From NCBI RefSeq assembly GCF_003386285.1, contig NZ_QPNC01000012.1:60756-124755 (forward strand): 64,000 nt of DNA, read 5' to 3'. The stretch comes from Nocardiopsis sp. FIRDI 009. Lineage in GTDB: Bacteria; Actinomycetota; Actinomycetes; Streptosporangiales; Streptosporangiaceae. The notes beneath the pieces are model-generated. The model saw only the letters and a program-made list of their open reading frames with translations. It was not told where the DNA came from and did no database searches. Each line of letters begins with the position of its first letter. The first letter of the stretch is position 1. Below are positions 18,128 through 26,490 of the stretch, piece after piece. The translations under genes and the position numbers were made by a program.

Positions 18128-19066
18128 ATGCCACACGCGACACCCCGGGGTGGCGGCACGCCCGCCCGTACGTCCCACGGGGCGCCGTACTGCTCGCCGT
18201 CGGTGGCGTCGGGGTTCGCGCACGCGTGCGCGGGCGGCGTGCGGGCGGCCGGGATGTGCGGACACGGGGCCGAGGGGCCCGACGAGGAACTCGTGGCCAG
18301 GGCGCACCCGTGGGAGACACCGCTGCTGGTGGTGTGCGTACTCGTGGGGACGGCGCTGCTCGCGGCCGCCGCCCACACCCTGTGGACGGCGACGGGGGCG
18401 TGGACCTGGGCGGCGGCCGCGGCGGCCTCGGTACCCGCCGCGTGCTGGACGCTGCGGGGCCTGCGGTACGCCCGCGAGCGCGCGGAGTCGGTGAAGATCT
18501 CACCGACGCAGTTCCCCGAGACCTACCGGTCGGTGGTGACGCTGTCCTCCGCGATGGGGCTGGCCCGGCCCCCTGAGGTCTACGTCCGGCCGACGCGCGG
18601 CCGGACCGCCCCGGACGCCGCCGCGCACGGCCTGCGGCGGTACCTCGTCCTGCCGTGGGAACTGTTCGGCCCCGACGGGCGGCCACGCGATCCGGACGTG
18701 CTGGCGTTCCTCGTGGCCCACCAGATCGGGCACGTGGTCGCCGGGCACACGTCGTTCTGGCGGAGGGTGGCGACGCTGGGCGCGGACCTGGTGCCGGGGC
18801 TGGGCGCGGCGCTGGCCCGGAGCATGGAGTACACCGCCGACAACCACGCCTACACGCACCACCCGGAGGGCGCGCACGCCGTCCGGTTCCTCGCGGCCGG
18901 CCCCGACCTGTACCCGCGGGTGAACATGGGCGAGATGGCGGACCGGGCGCGGACGGACCGCGGCGGGTCGCTGCTGCTGTACCACCTGCTGACCCGGCGC
19001 CCGAGCAACACGCGGCGGATGGCGGCGCTGCGGGACCGGAGGAGGCGCGGCCGGGTGTTCCTGTGA
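18128..19066 (+). CDS. M48-like membrane protein with altered HExxH motif
   Basis: This 312-residue protein resembles M48 (HtpX-type) zinc proteases: two hydrophobic segments (about 68-108), then a cytoplasmic domain with LVAHQIGHVVAGH and the distal EYTADNHAY that supplies the third zinc ligand in the family. The first motif reads HQIGH, not HExxH: the catalytic glutamate is glutamine (CAG for GAG). Zinc binding may persist but normal catalysis is doubtful. The start is uncertain; ATG 18255 would remove 42 poorly ordered residues. Confidence 0.65.
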   Translation: MPHATPRGGGTPARTSHGAPYCSPSVASGFAHACAGGVRAAGMCGHGAEGPDEELVARAHPWETPLLVVCVLVGTALLAAAAHTLWTATGAWTWAAAAAASVPAACWTLRGLRYARERAESVKISPTQFPETYRSVVTLSSAMGLARPPEVYVRPTRGRTAPDAAAHGLRRYLVLPWELFGPDGRPRDPDVLAFLVAHQIGHVVAGHTSFWRRVATLGADLVPGLGAALARSMEYTADNHAYTHHPEGAHAVRFLAAGPDLYPRVNMGEMADRARTDRGGSLLLYHLLTRRPSNTRRMAALRDRRRRGRVFL

Positions 19067-19149
19067 CCGCGCCCGGTCCGAGGGCGGAACGGCCGGGCTC
19101 CCCTCGGCGCGGCGGGCTCGTCCGGTGCTCGGACGGCTTCCCGACGGGT

Positions 19150-19178
19150 TTGACTCTCTCGAACACATGTTCGATAAA
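19150..19178 (+). promoter_or_regulatory. SOS promoter: -35, LexA box and -10
   Basis: TTGACT (19150-19155) and GATAAA (19173-19178) are spaced by exactly 17 bases. The spacer and -10 are covered by TCGAAC-ACAT-GTTCGA (19159-19174), a perfect copy of the actinobacterial LexA operator. Transcription would start at or beside the GTG at 19187, giving a leaderless message repressed by LexA. Confidence 0.85.
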
Positions 19179-19186
19179 CTGAACAC

Positions 19187-19447
19187 GTGAGTCTTCTGAA
19201 CGAACGGATCGACGTCCGCTCCACCCGTGGCGGACACCCCGCCCGGTTCACGTGGCGCGGCCACACCTTCCGGGTGCGCAGGATCATCGGCGACTGGCCC
19301 GCCCGTCCGGAGCGGCCCGGCGCCCCCGCCACGCAGACGCACCTGCTGCGAGTCTCGGCGGAGTCGGAGTCCGGCGAGCCCAACATCATCGACATCACCC
19401 GCGACGTGTCCTCCGACCACTGGACGATGCGCCGCAGGTGGCGCTAG
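19187..19447 (+). CDS. Small SOS-regulated protein, DUF6504-like
   Basis: This 86-residue basic protein has the core ARFTWRGHTFRVRRIIGDW, resembling the DUF6504 domain, small proteins often associated with mutagenic polymerase genes in actinobacteria. No polymerase gene lies here; it is a single-gene unit closed by a strong terminator. Its promoter carries a perfect LexA box, so expression should rise after DNA damage. Biochemical activity is unknown. Confidence 0.72.
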   Translation: MSLLNERIDVRSTRGGHPARFTWRGHTFRVRRIIGDWPARPERPGAPATQTHLLRVSAESESGEPNIIDITRDVSSDHWTMRRRWR

Positions 19448-19457
19448 ATCGACACAG

Positions 19458-19496
19458 GCGACCGCCCTTCCCGCAGTCCGGGGGAAGGGCGGTCGC
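19458..19496. terminator. Bidirectional terminator
   Basis: A perfect 15-bp stem (19458-19472 with 19482-19496) with a 9-base loop lies between the convergent SOS gene and the crystallin-like secreted protein gene. Confidence 0.87.
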
Positions 19497-19527
19497 GCGT
19501 TTCTCACCGGTGAGCGACCAGAGATCG

Positions 19528-19881
19528 CTAGCAGCGACCCCGGCGAGCGGAGAAGGCGTCGAAGCCGAAATCCGCGTCGTACTCGAAGGAATCCAACTGC
19601 ACACGCTCGCCGTCGAAGCGACGCTCCCCGAAGACGCACCAGGGCACGGAGTCGTGGTTCACCGCGCTCCGGACCGGCGGTTCGATGACGCCCTTGCCCT
19701 TGACCAACAACCGAAAACTCCCCTGCCCGTCGGTCTCGGTGAACGCGCAGAGCGTCCCGAGGACCCGGGGACACGTGGGCTGCGCGGACTCCGCGCTCGC
19801 CGCCGGCGCCGCGGTGGCGGACACGGCCGCGACCGCCACCGCGAGCCCGCTCACCAGCTTCCTGAGAGCTCCCACCATCAT
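19528..19881 (-). CDS. Secreted peptidase-inhibitor I36/crystallin-like protein
   Basis: This is a 117-residue exported protein with a signal peptide to about residue 30 (VAAVSATAAPAASA). The mature part contains CAFTETDGQGSFRLLVKGKG and WCVFGERRFDG, resembling the beta/gamma-crystallin-like I36 family of Streptomyces metalloprotease inhibitors, with four cysteines. Two ATGs in a row (19881, 19878) follow AAGGGAG; the second has the better spacing. Inhibitor activity is inferred only from the family. Confidence 0.65.
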   Translation of the reverse strand: MMVGALRKLVSGLAVAVAAVSATAAPAASAESAQPTCPRVLGTLCAFTETDGQGSFRLLVKGKGVIEPPVRSAVNHDSVPWCVFGERRFDGERVQLDSFEYDADFGFDAFSARRGRC

Positions 19882-20089
19882 CGCTCCCTTTCCTCTTCTC
19901 ACACGGAATGCCCTCGACATCGGGCGCGACAACCGTAACCCGAAATCGCCGGAAAGCGAGGAACGAACACGCGCCGCAAGAATGGGACACACCGAACCCA
20001 AAGAAAGGAAAATTCGAACACCGCTCGAATTACGGGATTTGTTCAGCCCGAGGGGCACACCGGACCCAGAAATCACCGCATATGGAGAA

Positions 20090-20240
20090 TCATCGGCGGC
20101 GGACGAGGGATCCGACCTCCCCGGCCGCGAACCGCGCGAAGCCCTCGGGGTCCGGCTCGTCGGCGGCCGGCTGGAGGACCACCGTGTCGGCGCCGGCCTC
20201 CGCGCGGTCGGCGGCGGACGACGGCGCCGGGTGTGGTCAT
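20090..20240 (-). pseudogene. C-terminal fragment of a luciferase-like F420 oxidoreductase
   Basis: On the minus strand, an open stretch with no start (a stop lies immediately upstream in frame) encodes GADTVVLQPAADEPDP and then GFARFAAGEV before a TGA. This is the usual C-terminus of F420-dependent luciferase-like oxidoreductases; the other 85% of the gene is absent. It marks a past deletion or rearrangement. The rest of the 19882-20304 gap shows no other gene. Confidence 0.5.
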
Positions 20241-20304
20241 GGGAGCGTTCCTCCCGCCCCGGCCTCCCCGGCGGCGCGACGGGATGACCCCGGGAGCGGG
20301 CGGG

Positions 20305-20772
20305 TCAGAGGCGGAAGTAGGGCTCGGCCCGGTCCTCGCGGGCCCAGGCGATCCGGTCCAGGATGCGCGGGGGCATCTCCGGCAGGTCGTCCAGGGGGAA
20401 CCACCGCACGTCCATCGACTCGTCCCCGGAGGCGTCCGGTGCGCCGCCGACGTGGCGGCAGCGGAAGGCGATGTCGAGCATCTGCACGACGTCGCCGTTG
20501 GGGTAGGTGTAGGGTTCCTGGGCGACGACGCTGGTCATCCGCTCGACCTCGACGATCAGGCCGGTCTCCTCCCACGCCTCGCGGACGGCGGTCGCGGCGG
20601 GCTGTTCGCCCGGTTCGAGGATGCCGCCGGGGGTGCACCAGCGGCCGTCCTCGGAGCGCTGGTGCAGGAGCACGTGTCCGTCGGCGAGGACCACCGCCGT
20701 CACCCCGGTGAGCGGTAGGAGTCCGTGGCCGACGTGGCGGCGCAGTTCCAGGATGAAGTCCGGGACGGGCAT
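20305..20772 (-). CDS. Nudix hydrolase
   Basis: This 155-residue protein of the Nudix superfamily hydrolyses nucleoside diphosphates linked to another moiety. The Nudix box spans GGILEPGEQPAATAVREAWE followed by ETGL, with all metal-binding glutamates. The substrate is not predictable; close relatives are often annotated as MutT-like or ADP-ribose hydrolases. The start MPVPDFILELRRHVG is the only ATG giving the compact domain. It is 38 bases downstream of the co-directional GNAT gene and probably in one unit with it. Confidence 0.88.
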   Translation of the reverse strand: MPVPDFILELRRHVGHGLLPLTGVTAVVLADGHVLLHQRSEDGRWCTPGGILEPGEQPAATAVREAWEETGLIVEVERMTSVVAQEPYTYPNGDVVQMLDIAFRCRHVGGAPDASGDESMDVRWFPLDDLPEMPPRILDRIAWAREDRAEPYFRL

Positions 20773-20810
20773 GCTCGGCAGCCTATCGGTGGGGCCTCCG
20801 CGACCGGGTG

Positions 20811-21392
20811 TCAGCGGACGGCGGCGCGGCGGTCGGCGTACTCGTGGGCGAGGATCGACATGAGGACCGCGTCGTGCCACTCGCCGTCCCAGTACAGGTG
20901 GTCGCGCCAGACGCCCTCGCGGACGAAGCCGGAGCGGGCGTAGGACTTCTGGGCGCCCGTGTTGAAGTCGAACACCTGGAGCGCCACCCGGTGCAGGCCC
21001 GCCACGGTGAAGGCGTACTCCAGGACGAGGTCGGTGGCCTCGGTGCCGTAGCCCCGGCCGGTGAGGGACACGTCGTTGAGGGCGATGCGGTAGTCCACGC
21101 CGCCGTTGTCGGCGTCGAGGTCCATGAGCGCGCAGTCGCCGACGCAGCGGTCGTCCTCGTTCCGCAGGATCACCCAGTCGGCGCGGTCGGAGCGGGCGGC
21201 GCACGCGCGGGCCCACTCGCGGACCTGCCGCTCGGTGAACCTCGCGTGGGTGCCGGTCAGGCGGCGCACCTCGGGGTCCAGGTCGACGAGGACCGGGACG
21301 AGGTGTTCGCCCGTCCGCTCGTCGAGGGGTTCGAGCCGGACCCGCTCCCCGCGGAGGGTGGGCTGATCGTGGAAGACGTCCGAGGGCACCAT
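20811..21392 (-). CDS. GNAT N-acetyltransferase (RimJ/RimL type)
   Basis: This 193-residue acetyltransferase begins with the RimJ-like LRGERVRLEPLDER. The acetyl-CoA-binding region is LTGRGYGTEATDLVLEYAF, and AQKSYARSGFVREGVWRD is the family C-terminal signature. It probably acetylates an amine or a protein N-terminus. ATG 21392 is preferred to the upstream in-frame ATG 21428, which would add twelve basic residues. It is grouped with the downstream Nudix gene. Confidence 0.87.
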   Translation of the reverse strand: MVPSDVFHDQPTLRGERVRLEPLDERTGEHLVPVLVDLDPEVRRLTGTHARFTERQVREWARACAARSDRADWVILRNEDDRCVGDCALMDLDADNGGVDYRIALNDVSLTGRGYGTEATDLVLEYAFTVAGLHRVALQVFDFNTGAQKSYARSGFVREGVWRDHLYWDGEWHDAVLMSILAHEYADRRAAVR

Positions 21393-21997
21393 GCCCGGAA
21401 TCCAACCACGCACACGCCGCCGGGCCAACCGGTTTTCCGCGTGGCGTCGGACCCGCCCGCCGCCCCTCGTGCAGCAGCGGGCGCGCCGACCTCCCCGAAA
21501 AGGGATTCGGGGCCGCGAAATCCGCCTTCACGGGCACCCCGGACGAGCATTCGTCCGTCCGTTTCACCCCCGAATCCCGGGACGAGAGAACGTCCGGAGC
21601 CCACCTCGGACGCGACCGCGCCGACAGCCCCCGAGGGGAGGCCGGGAAAGGGGAGACGGCCACCGAAGCGACCACGATATTCGGACAGCAGCCACTCACT
21701 CCCCTTACACACCAGCAATCCCCTTCCCATCGGAGCACGACACTCACTCTCAGAAACTTCATGGCGACCCTGGGTGAATTTTTCCCAGAAGACCCTTGAC
21801 AACCAGCAGAAATCTGCCTGTGACTCACATCACTGTGGAAGGCTGAGCGACGGCATGGTTAACATGCCCGTGGCACAAAATGCCGAGCAATTCCGTGCCA
21901 CCCAGCCACCGGTCTCGGAGCCCGACCGGGAAAAACGCGCACCACTTGCAATAGCTTCACCGAAAACGTCGAGTCGAAGATATTCAAGGGAGTAGAA
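21393..21997 (+). promoter_or_regulatory. Regulatory region of the DRE-TIM/AEC operon
   Basis: A 605-base gap becomes AT-rich towards the right and holds no supported gene. TTGACA at 21796-21801 is a perfect -35. TGTGA-CTCACA-TCACT at 21819-21834 matches the CRP/GlxR-type consensus (TGTGA-N6-TCACA) except for the last base. GGCATG-GTTAA-CATGCC at 21852-21868 is a 6-5-6 inverted repeat that could bind a specific regulator. AAGGGAG precedes the TTG start of the operon's first gene. Confidence 0.55.
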
Positions 21998-23257
21998 TTG
22001 CCGCTCTCCATGCCCTACGGCCACACCCCCCGCTACACCGACTTCGAAATCTCCGGGATCTCCGACGAGACCATGCGCGAAGGCGGCGAACGAGCCCTCT
22101 ACGGCGCCGACGACGACCGCAAGCTCCAGCTGATCGAGGCCCTCGCCGCGGGAGGGCTGCGCGACATCGACCTCGGCTCCGGACTCACCGAGCCCCGTTT
22201 CCTCCTCCGCTGCCTGGACGCGCAGCACCTGCTGGGCCGGATCCCGGGGGACACCAGATTCGTCTTCAACCTGACGCTGAAGACGTGGGAGCCCCTGAGC
22301 GAGGCGCTGAAGGTCATCCCGCGCGACTACCTGGCCAAGATCCAGGTCAGCCTGGGGATGGTGGAGCACCGCCAGGACGAGAAACTGCTCGAACGCGCCC
22401 ACGAGCACCTCACCTCGATCGGGGTCGGCTCCTTCCGCGCCAGCATCCTCAACGCCTTCTCCCACGAGATCGACGAGGACCGCTACGCGTTCATCAACGA
22501 GCAGATCGCCCGCGTCCGGGCGCTGGGGATCAGCCTGGTCCGGGTGAACGACTCCATCGGCACCCTCTACCCGGAGGCGACCGCCGTCCTCGCCTCGAAC
22601 CTCGTCCGGGACAACCCCGACATCACCTTCTACCTGCACTCCCACGACGACAGAGGGCTCGGCCTGGCCAACTCTCTCTCCTCGGTCTTCCACGGCTTCC
22701 AGATGATCGAGGGCGGGGTGGCCGGGTTCGGCAACCGCGCTGGGCTCGCCAACCTGGAGGTGATGAGCCAGATCTTCGCCGAGCGGGGGATCACCGTCGC
22801 CGGGACCGAACTGGACACGGAGAAGCTGTCCCGCGCCGCGGCCCTCGCCGAGGAGGTGTTCATGGTGCTGCCGAACGTCTACCGTCCGGTCAGCGGCATG
22901 CTCGTGCGCAACGAGAACGCCGGGATCGTCAACGTCCCGGACTACCTCGGGGTCAGCCGTCCGGTCGACTACTTCCTCAACCCCATCGGCACCTTCCCGA
23001 CCACCGTCGCCCAGGTGCTGGAGAACGCCGGGTTCCCCGACCGCCTCATCCGGGACGAGGAGTTCGTGCGACAGGTCGCCGACCGCCTCACCGAACACAT
23101 GGAGGACACCCTCTACCCGGCCAAGCGGGAGCGGTTCGACGCGCTGCTGCGCGAGGTGCACGCCTTCTACACCGACATCGTCCGGCTCGACGCGGTGCAC
23201 AACGCCGCGCTGGACGTCCTCCAGCTCCGCGCCCCCGACCAGGCGCCCCTGGCCTGA
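21998..23257 (+). CDS. DRE-TIM metallolyase family enzyme (LeuA/HMGL-like)
   Basis: This is a 419-residue TIM-barrel enzyme of the family including isopropylmalate and homocitrate synthases and HMG-CoA lyase. The metal/catalytic motif is SDETMREGGER in place of the common DxTLRDGxQ, and the HxH metal motif is in FYLHSHDDRGLGLANSL, followed by GFGNRAGLANLE. It forms or cleaves a C-C bond next to a 2-oxo acid. The divergent motifs and lack of the LeuA regulatory domain argue against leucine synthesis. TTG start with AAGGGAG upstream. First gene of a four-gene operon whose FAH-family member suggests breakdown of a dicarboxylate or oxo acid. Confidence 0.78.
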   Translation: MPLSMPYGHTPRYTDFEISGISDETMREGGERALYGADDDRKLQLIEALAAGGLRDIDLGSGLTEPRFLLRCLDAQHLLGRIPGDTRFVFNLTLKTWEPLSEALKVIPRDYLAKIQVSLGMVEHRQDEKLLERAHEHLTSIGVGSFRASILNAFSHEIDEDRYAFINEQIARVRALGISLVRVNDSIGTLYPEATAVLASNLVRDNPDITFYLHSHDDRGLGLANSLSSVFHGFQMIEGGVAGFGNRAGLANLEVMSQIFAERGITVAGTELDTEKLSRAAALAEEVFMVLPNVYRPVSGMLVRNENAGIVNVPDYLGVSRPVDYFLNPIGTFPTTVAQVLENAGFPDRLIRDEEFVRQVADRLTEHMEDTLYPAKRERFDALLREVHAFYTDIVRLDAVHNAALDVLQLRAPDQAPLA

Positions 23258-23367
23258 GTCCCCCGGCGGCGCGCGGCCGACCCCGTCCACGCGCCGCTCC
23301 CGGTGTCCGCCGACCGACGGGCACCGGGCGCACCGCCCACCGCCTACCTCCGAGAGGTCCGCCCGCA

Positions 23368-24402
23368 ATGGGATTCGCCCCACTGCTCACGACGATGATC
23401 CCCCTGTTCGCCATCGTCCTCATCGGCTACCTCGCCAGCTACTCCACCCCGTTCCAGGGGAACGCGCAGAAGGCCGTCAACGACTTCGTCTTCTACATCG
23501 CGCTCCCCGCCCTGCTGTTCTCGGCGGTCGCCGACTCCGGCCTGTCCGAGGGGATCTCCTGGACCTTCATCGCCGCCAACCTCACCGTCCTGGTCCTGGG
23601 GGCGGGGATCGGTCTGGTCGTCGGCACGGCCCTGTTCCGGCGTCCGGTCACCCGGGCGCTGACGACGTCGATGCTCGCCGGGTACGGAAACGTCGCCTAC
23701 CTGGGCGTCCCGCTCCTGGTCACCGCCGTGGGGGCGCAGGCGGCGCTGCCGGTGGCGCTGGGCCAGCTGCTGCACAACATGTTCTTCATGGTCCTCTACC
23801 CCCTGAGTGTGACCCTGGCGGTCCAGCGCACCCGCGTGGCCCGGGCCGTGCCCGTGGGAGCCGGCCGCCCCCGGGGCGCCGCGGCGGACCGTCCCGGGGG
23901 CGCCGTGGCCGCCCCCTCCCCCGCCGGGGGCACCGGACGCGCCATCTTCCGCAGCGTCGTCCTCAACCCGGTCAGCCTCTCCGTGGTCGCCGGGTTGCTC
24001 TTCGCCGTGTTCGGGCTGAGCCTGCCCGGACCGGCCGAGGACACGGTGGGCATGCTCGCCGGGGCGGCGGCGCCCGGAGCCCTGTTCGCGGTCGGCCTCA
24101 CCCTGCGCCGCGCGGTGTCCGCGCTGCGGGAGGGCAGCGTGGCCGCGGGCGAACTGAGCTGCACGGTCCTGGTCAAGCTCGCGATCATGCCGCTCATCGC
24201 GGTCGCCCTGGTCACGTGGGTCTTCCCGATGCCCGCGGTGTGGGCGTTCACCACGGTGGTGATGTGCGGGCTGCCCAACGCCGCGACCGCCTACGTCCTG
24301 GCCCAGCAGAAGGACTCCGGGGCGCAGCAGGCGGCGGCCTCGGTCGTGGTCACGAGCGTGCTGTCCCTGCTCACCCTTCCGCTCGCGGCCCTGGTCGCCT
24401 GA
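23368..24402 (+). CDS. AEC family transporter (auxin-efflux-carrier fold)
   Basis: This 344-residue membrane protein has about ten hydrophobic helices in two halves, separated by a Pro/Gly/Arg-rich cytoplasmic loop (about 150-190). [14 protein letters not shown] at the start, the [13 protein letters not shown] block and the C-terminal [15 protein letters not shown] block are typical of AEC transporters, many of which carry malonate, malate or similar acids. ATG 23368 has GAGAGG about 11 bases upstream. In this operon it would move the substrate or product of the DRE-TIM enzyme. Confidence 0.82.
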   Translation: MGFAPLLTTMIPLFAIVLIGYLASYSTPFQGNAQKAVNDFVFYIALPALLFSAVADSGLSEGISWTFIAANLTVLVLGAGIGLVVGTALFRRPVTRALTTSMLAGYGNVAYLGVPLLVTAVGAQAALPVALGQLLHNMFFMVLYPLSVTLAVQRTRVARAVPVGAGRPRGAAADRPGGAVAAPSPAGGTGRAIFRSVVLNPVSLSVVAGLLFAVFGLSLPGPAEDTVGMLAGAAAPGALFAVGLTLRRAVSALREGSVAAGELSCTVLVKLAIMPLIAVALVTWVFPMPAVWAFTTVVMCGLPNAATAYVLAQQKDSGAQQAAASVVVTSVLSLLTLPLAALVA

Positions 24403-24445
24403 CGCGACCGACACAGCCACACCGACACAGCCACAAGGAGTACCG

Positions 24446-24742
24446 ATGCTCGTCGCATTCTCAGTGAGCCCCCTCGGCGCGGGGGAGTCCGTGGGGGAGG
24501 CCGTCGCCAGGGCGGTGAAGGTGGTCCGCGACAGCGGGCTGCCCAACCGCACCGACGCGATGTTCACCACCGTGGAGGGCGAGTGGGACGAGGTCATGGA
24601 CGTCGTCAGGCGCGCGGTGGAGGCGGCCGGGGAGGGCGCCTCCCGGACCACGCTGGTCCTCAAGGCCGACATCCGCACCGGGGCCGAGGGCGCGCTCGAC
24701 GGCAAGGTCGCCTCCGTCGAGTCCCACCTCCGCGACATGTGA
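24446..24742 (+). CDS. MTH1187/YkoF-type thiamine-binding protein
   Basis: This 98-residue small alpha-beta protein of the MTH1187 family has the fold that binds thiamine in Yko[21 protein letters not shown] and the [17 protein letters not shown] stretch are typical. It is preceded by AAGGAG and lies between the transporter and the FAH-family gene, so it probably serves the same pathway; whether it binds thiamine here or another ligand is open. Confidence 0.78.
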   Translation: MLVAFSVSPLGAGESVGEAVARAVKVVRDSGLPNRTDAMFTTVEGEWDEVMDVVRRAVEAAGEGASRTTLVLKADIRTGAEGALDGKVASVESHLRDM

Positions 24743-24766
24743 CCGCCCCCGCGACGAGGAGTCCCC

Positions 24767-25639
24767 ATGTATCTCATGCGCATCGGCCCCGTCGGCGCGG
24801 AGGCCCCGGCCGTACGCGTCGGCGAGGACCGCTACGTGGACGTCTCCGATCTGGTCGGCGACGTCGACGGCCGCTTCCTGGAGTCGGTGGCGGCCGCGTC
24901 CCTGTCCTCCGCGGTCGCCGAACGGGTGGCCGCCGGAGCCGCCCGACCCCTGGAGGGGGTCAGGGTCGGGCCGCCGATCGCCCGACCCCACCAGATCCTG
25001 TGCGTCGGGTTGAACTACACCGACCACGCGGCGGCCACCGGCCAGCCCCTGCCCGCCGAACCGGTCCTCACCACGAAGGCGCCCAACACCCTGAACGGCC
25101 CGAACGACCCGCTCGTCCTCCCGCCGGGGTCGACCAGGACCGACTGGGAGGTCGAACTCGGCGTCGTCGTCGGGCGCCGCGCCTCGTACCTGCCCGACGA
25201 GCGGGCGGCCGAGGAGGCGATCGCCGGGTACACGCTCGTCAACGACGTCTCCGAGCGCGCCCTCCAGTTCGACCGCGGGGGGCAGTGGGTCAAGGGCAAG
25301 TCGGCGCCCACGTTCACCCCGTGCGGCCCCGTCCTGGCCACCCGGGACGAGATCGACGACGTCCACGGCCTGGACCTGTGGCTGGACGTCAACGGGACGG
25401 CGCGGCAGCGCGGTTCCACCAAGGACCTGGTGTTCGGACCCGCCCACCTCGTCCACTACCTCAGCCACTTCATGGTGCTGGAGCCCGGTGACCTGATCTG
25501 CACCGGGACACCGGCCGGTACCGGGATGGGGTCCGAGCCCCCGGTCTACCTCTCCCCCGGCGACGTGGTGGAGCTCGGCTGCTCCCCCCTGGGCCGCCAG
25601 CGCTCCCCGGTGGTCGCGACGACGCCCCGGGAGCGGTGA
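24767..25639 (+). CDS. Fumarylacetoacetate hydrolase family protein
   Basis: This 290-residue FAH-fold hydrolase/decarboxylase has a divergent N-terminal region (1-60), then ILCVGLNYTDHA, the metal-binding glutamate in DWEVELGVVVG, VNDVSERALQ and the GDLICTGTPAGTGMG block. Members open acylpyruvates, decarboxylate oxaloacetate or hydrate 2-oxo acids. Fourth gene of the operon (25 bases after the previous one), consistent with a 2-oxo-acid branch. Confidence 0.86.
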   Translation: MYLMRIGPVGAEAPAVRVGEDRYVDVSDLVGDVDGRFLESVAAASLSSAVAERVAAGAARPLEGVRVGPPIARPHQILCVGLNYTDHAAATGQPLPAEPVLTTKAPNTLNGPNDPLVLPPGSTRTDWEVELGVVVGRRASYLPDERAAEEAIAGYTLVNDVSERALQFDRGGQWVKGKSAPTFTPCGPVLATRDEIDDVHGLDLWLDVNGTARQRGSTKDLVFGPAHLVHYLSHFMVLEPGDLICTGTPAGTGMGSEPPVYLSPGDVVELGCSPLGRQRSPVVATTPRER

Positions 25640-25701
25640 CCTCGGGGCGCGGAGCCGCGCTCCGCGCCCCACCCGGTCGGGGGACGGCCGGGGCCCGGCG
25701 G

Positions 25702-26490
25702 TCACCCCCGCCGGGGCGGCCGGGGCAGGAACGCGCTGGTGCGGTCGGCGTAGTCGGCCCACCCGGGCCGATCCGACATGTACTCGTCCAGCAGGCGCTG
25801 GCCCGATCCGCGGGTGAGCAGGTAGGTCATCACCGCGAGGGAGGGCAGCGTCAGCAGCACCCACCAGGAGCCGCAGGCGACCAGGAACAGCCCCCACCAC
25901 ACGCAGGCGTCCCCGAAGTAGTTGGGGTGGCGGGTCCACGCCCACAGCCCCCGGTCCATGATCCGACCCCGGTTGGCCGGATCGGCCTTGAAGCGGCGCA
26001 GCTGGGCGTCACCGACCGCCTCGAAGCCGAACCCGAACAGCCACAGGGCCGCCCCGGCGAACGCGACCGGGCCGAGCTGCGACGACACGTGCGCGGACAC
26101 CTGGACCGGAAGGGAGATCAGCCAGATCAGCCCGCCCTGGAGCAGGTACACCATCCGCAGGGCGTAGGCGTCGCGGCTTCCCGGCGCACGGGACAGGAGG
26201 CGGTCGTAGCGGGGGTCCTCCCCGTGGCCGAGGGCGCGCGTACCGATGTGGACGGCGAGCCGGACGCCCCACACTGCCGTGAGGGCGAACAGCAGCCAGG
26301 CGCGGGCGGGGTCGGCGGTGGCCAGCGCGGCGCTGATCCCCGCGACCACGACGAAGCCGATCCCCCACGCCACGTCGATGACGCTGTGCCGCCCCACCCT
26401 CCTGCCGACGGCGAAGGCGACCAGGACCAGGGCCAGCAGGGCGACCGCGGCGGCGGCCAGGTTCGCGCCGAGGGCGGCCACGGCCGTCAC
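25702..26490 (-). CDS. DUF1295 membrane protein (steroid-reductase fold)
   Basis: This 262-residue integral membrane protein has about six helices. The C-terminal half carries the isoprenylcysteine methyltransferase/5-alpha-reductase-like motif GLWAWTRHPNYFGDACVWWG, which binds NADPH or SAM in related families. GTG 26490 overlaps the CFA-like gene stop (GTGA), placing it last of a four-gene coupled operon. With a CFA-type methyltransferase and a flavoprotein upstream, it probably modifies a membrane lipid or fatty acid. Confidence 0.82.
   Translation of the reverse strand: MTAVAALGANLAAAAVALLALVLVAFAVGRRVGRHSVIDVAWGIGFVVVAGISAALATADPARAWLLFALTAVWGVRLAVHIGTRALGHGEDPRYDRLLSRAPGSRDAYALRMVYLLQGGLIWLISLPVQVSAHVSSQLGPVAFAGAALWLFGFGFEAVGDAQLRRFKADPANRGRIMDRGLWAWTRHPNYFGDACVWWGLFLVACGSWWVLLTLPSLAVMTYLLTRGSGQRLLDEYMSDRPGWADYADRTSAFLPRPPRRG

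Noticed and set aside
22285..23367. Long plus-strand frame before the AEC transporter
   Set aside because: It overlaps the DRE-TIM gene in another frame; the carrier clearly starts at ATG 23368 with a membrane helix.
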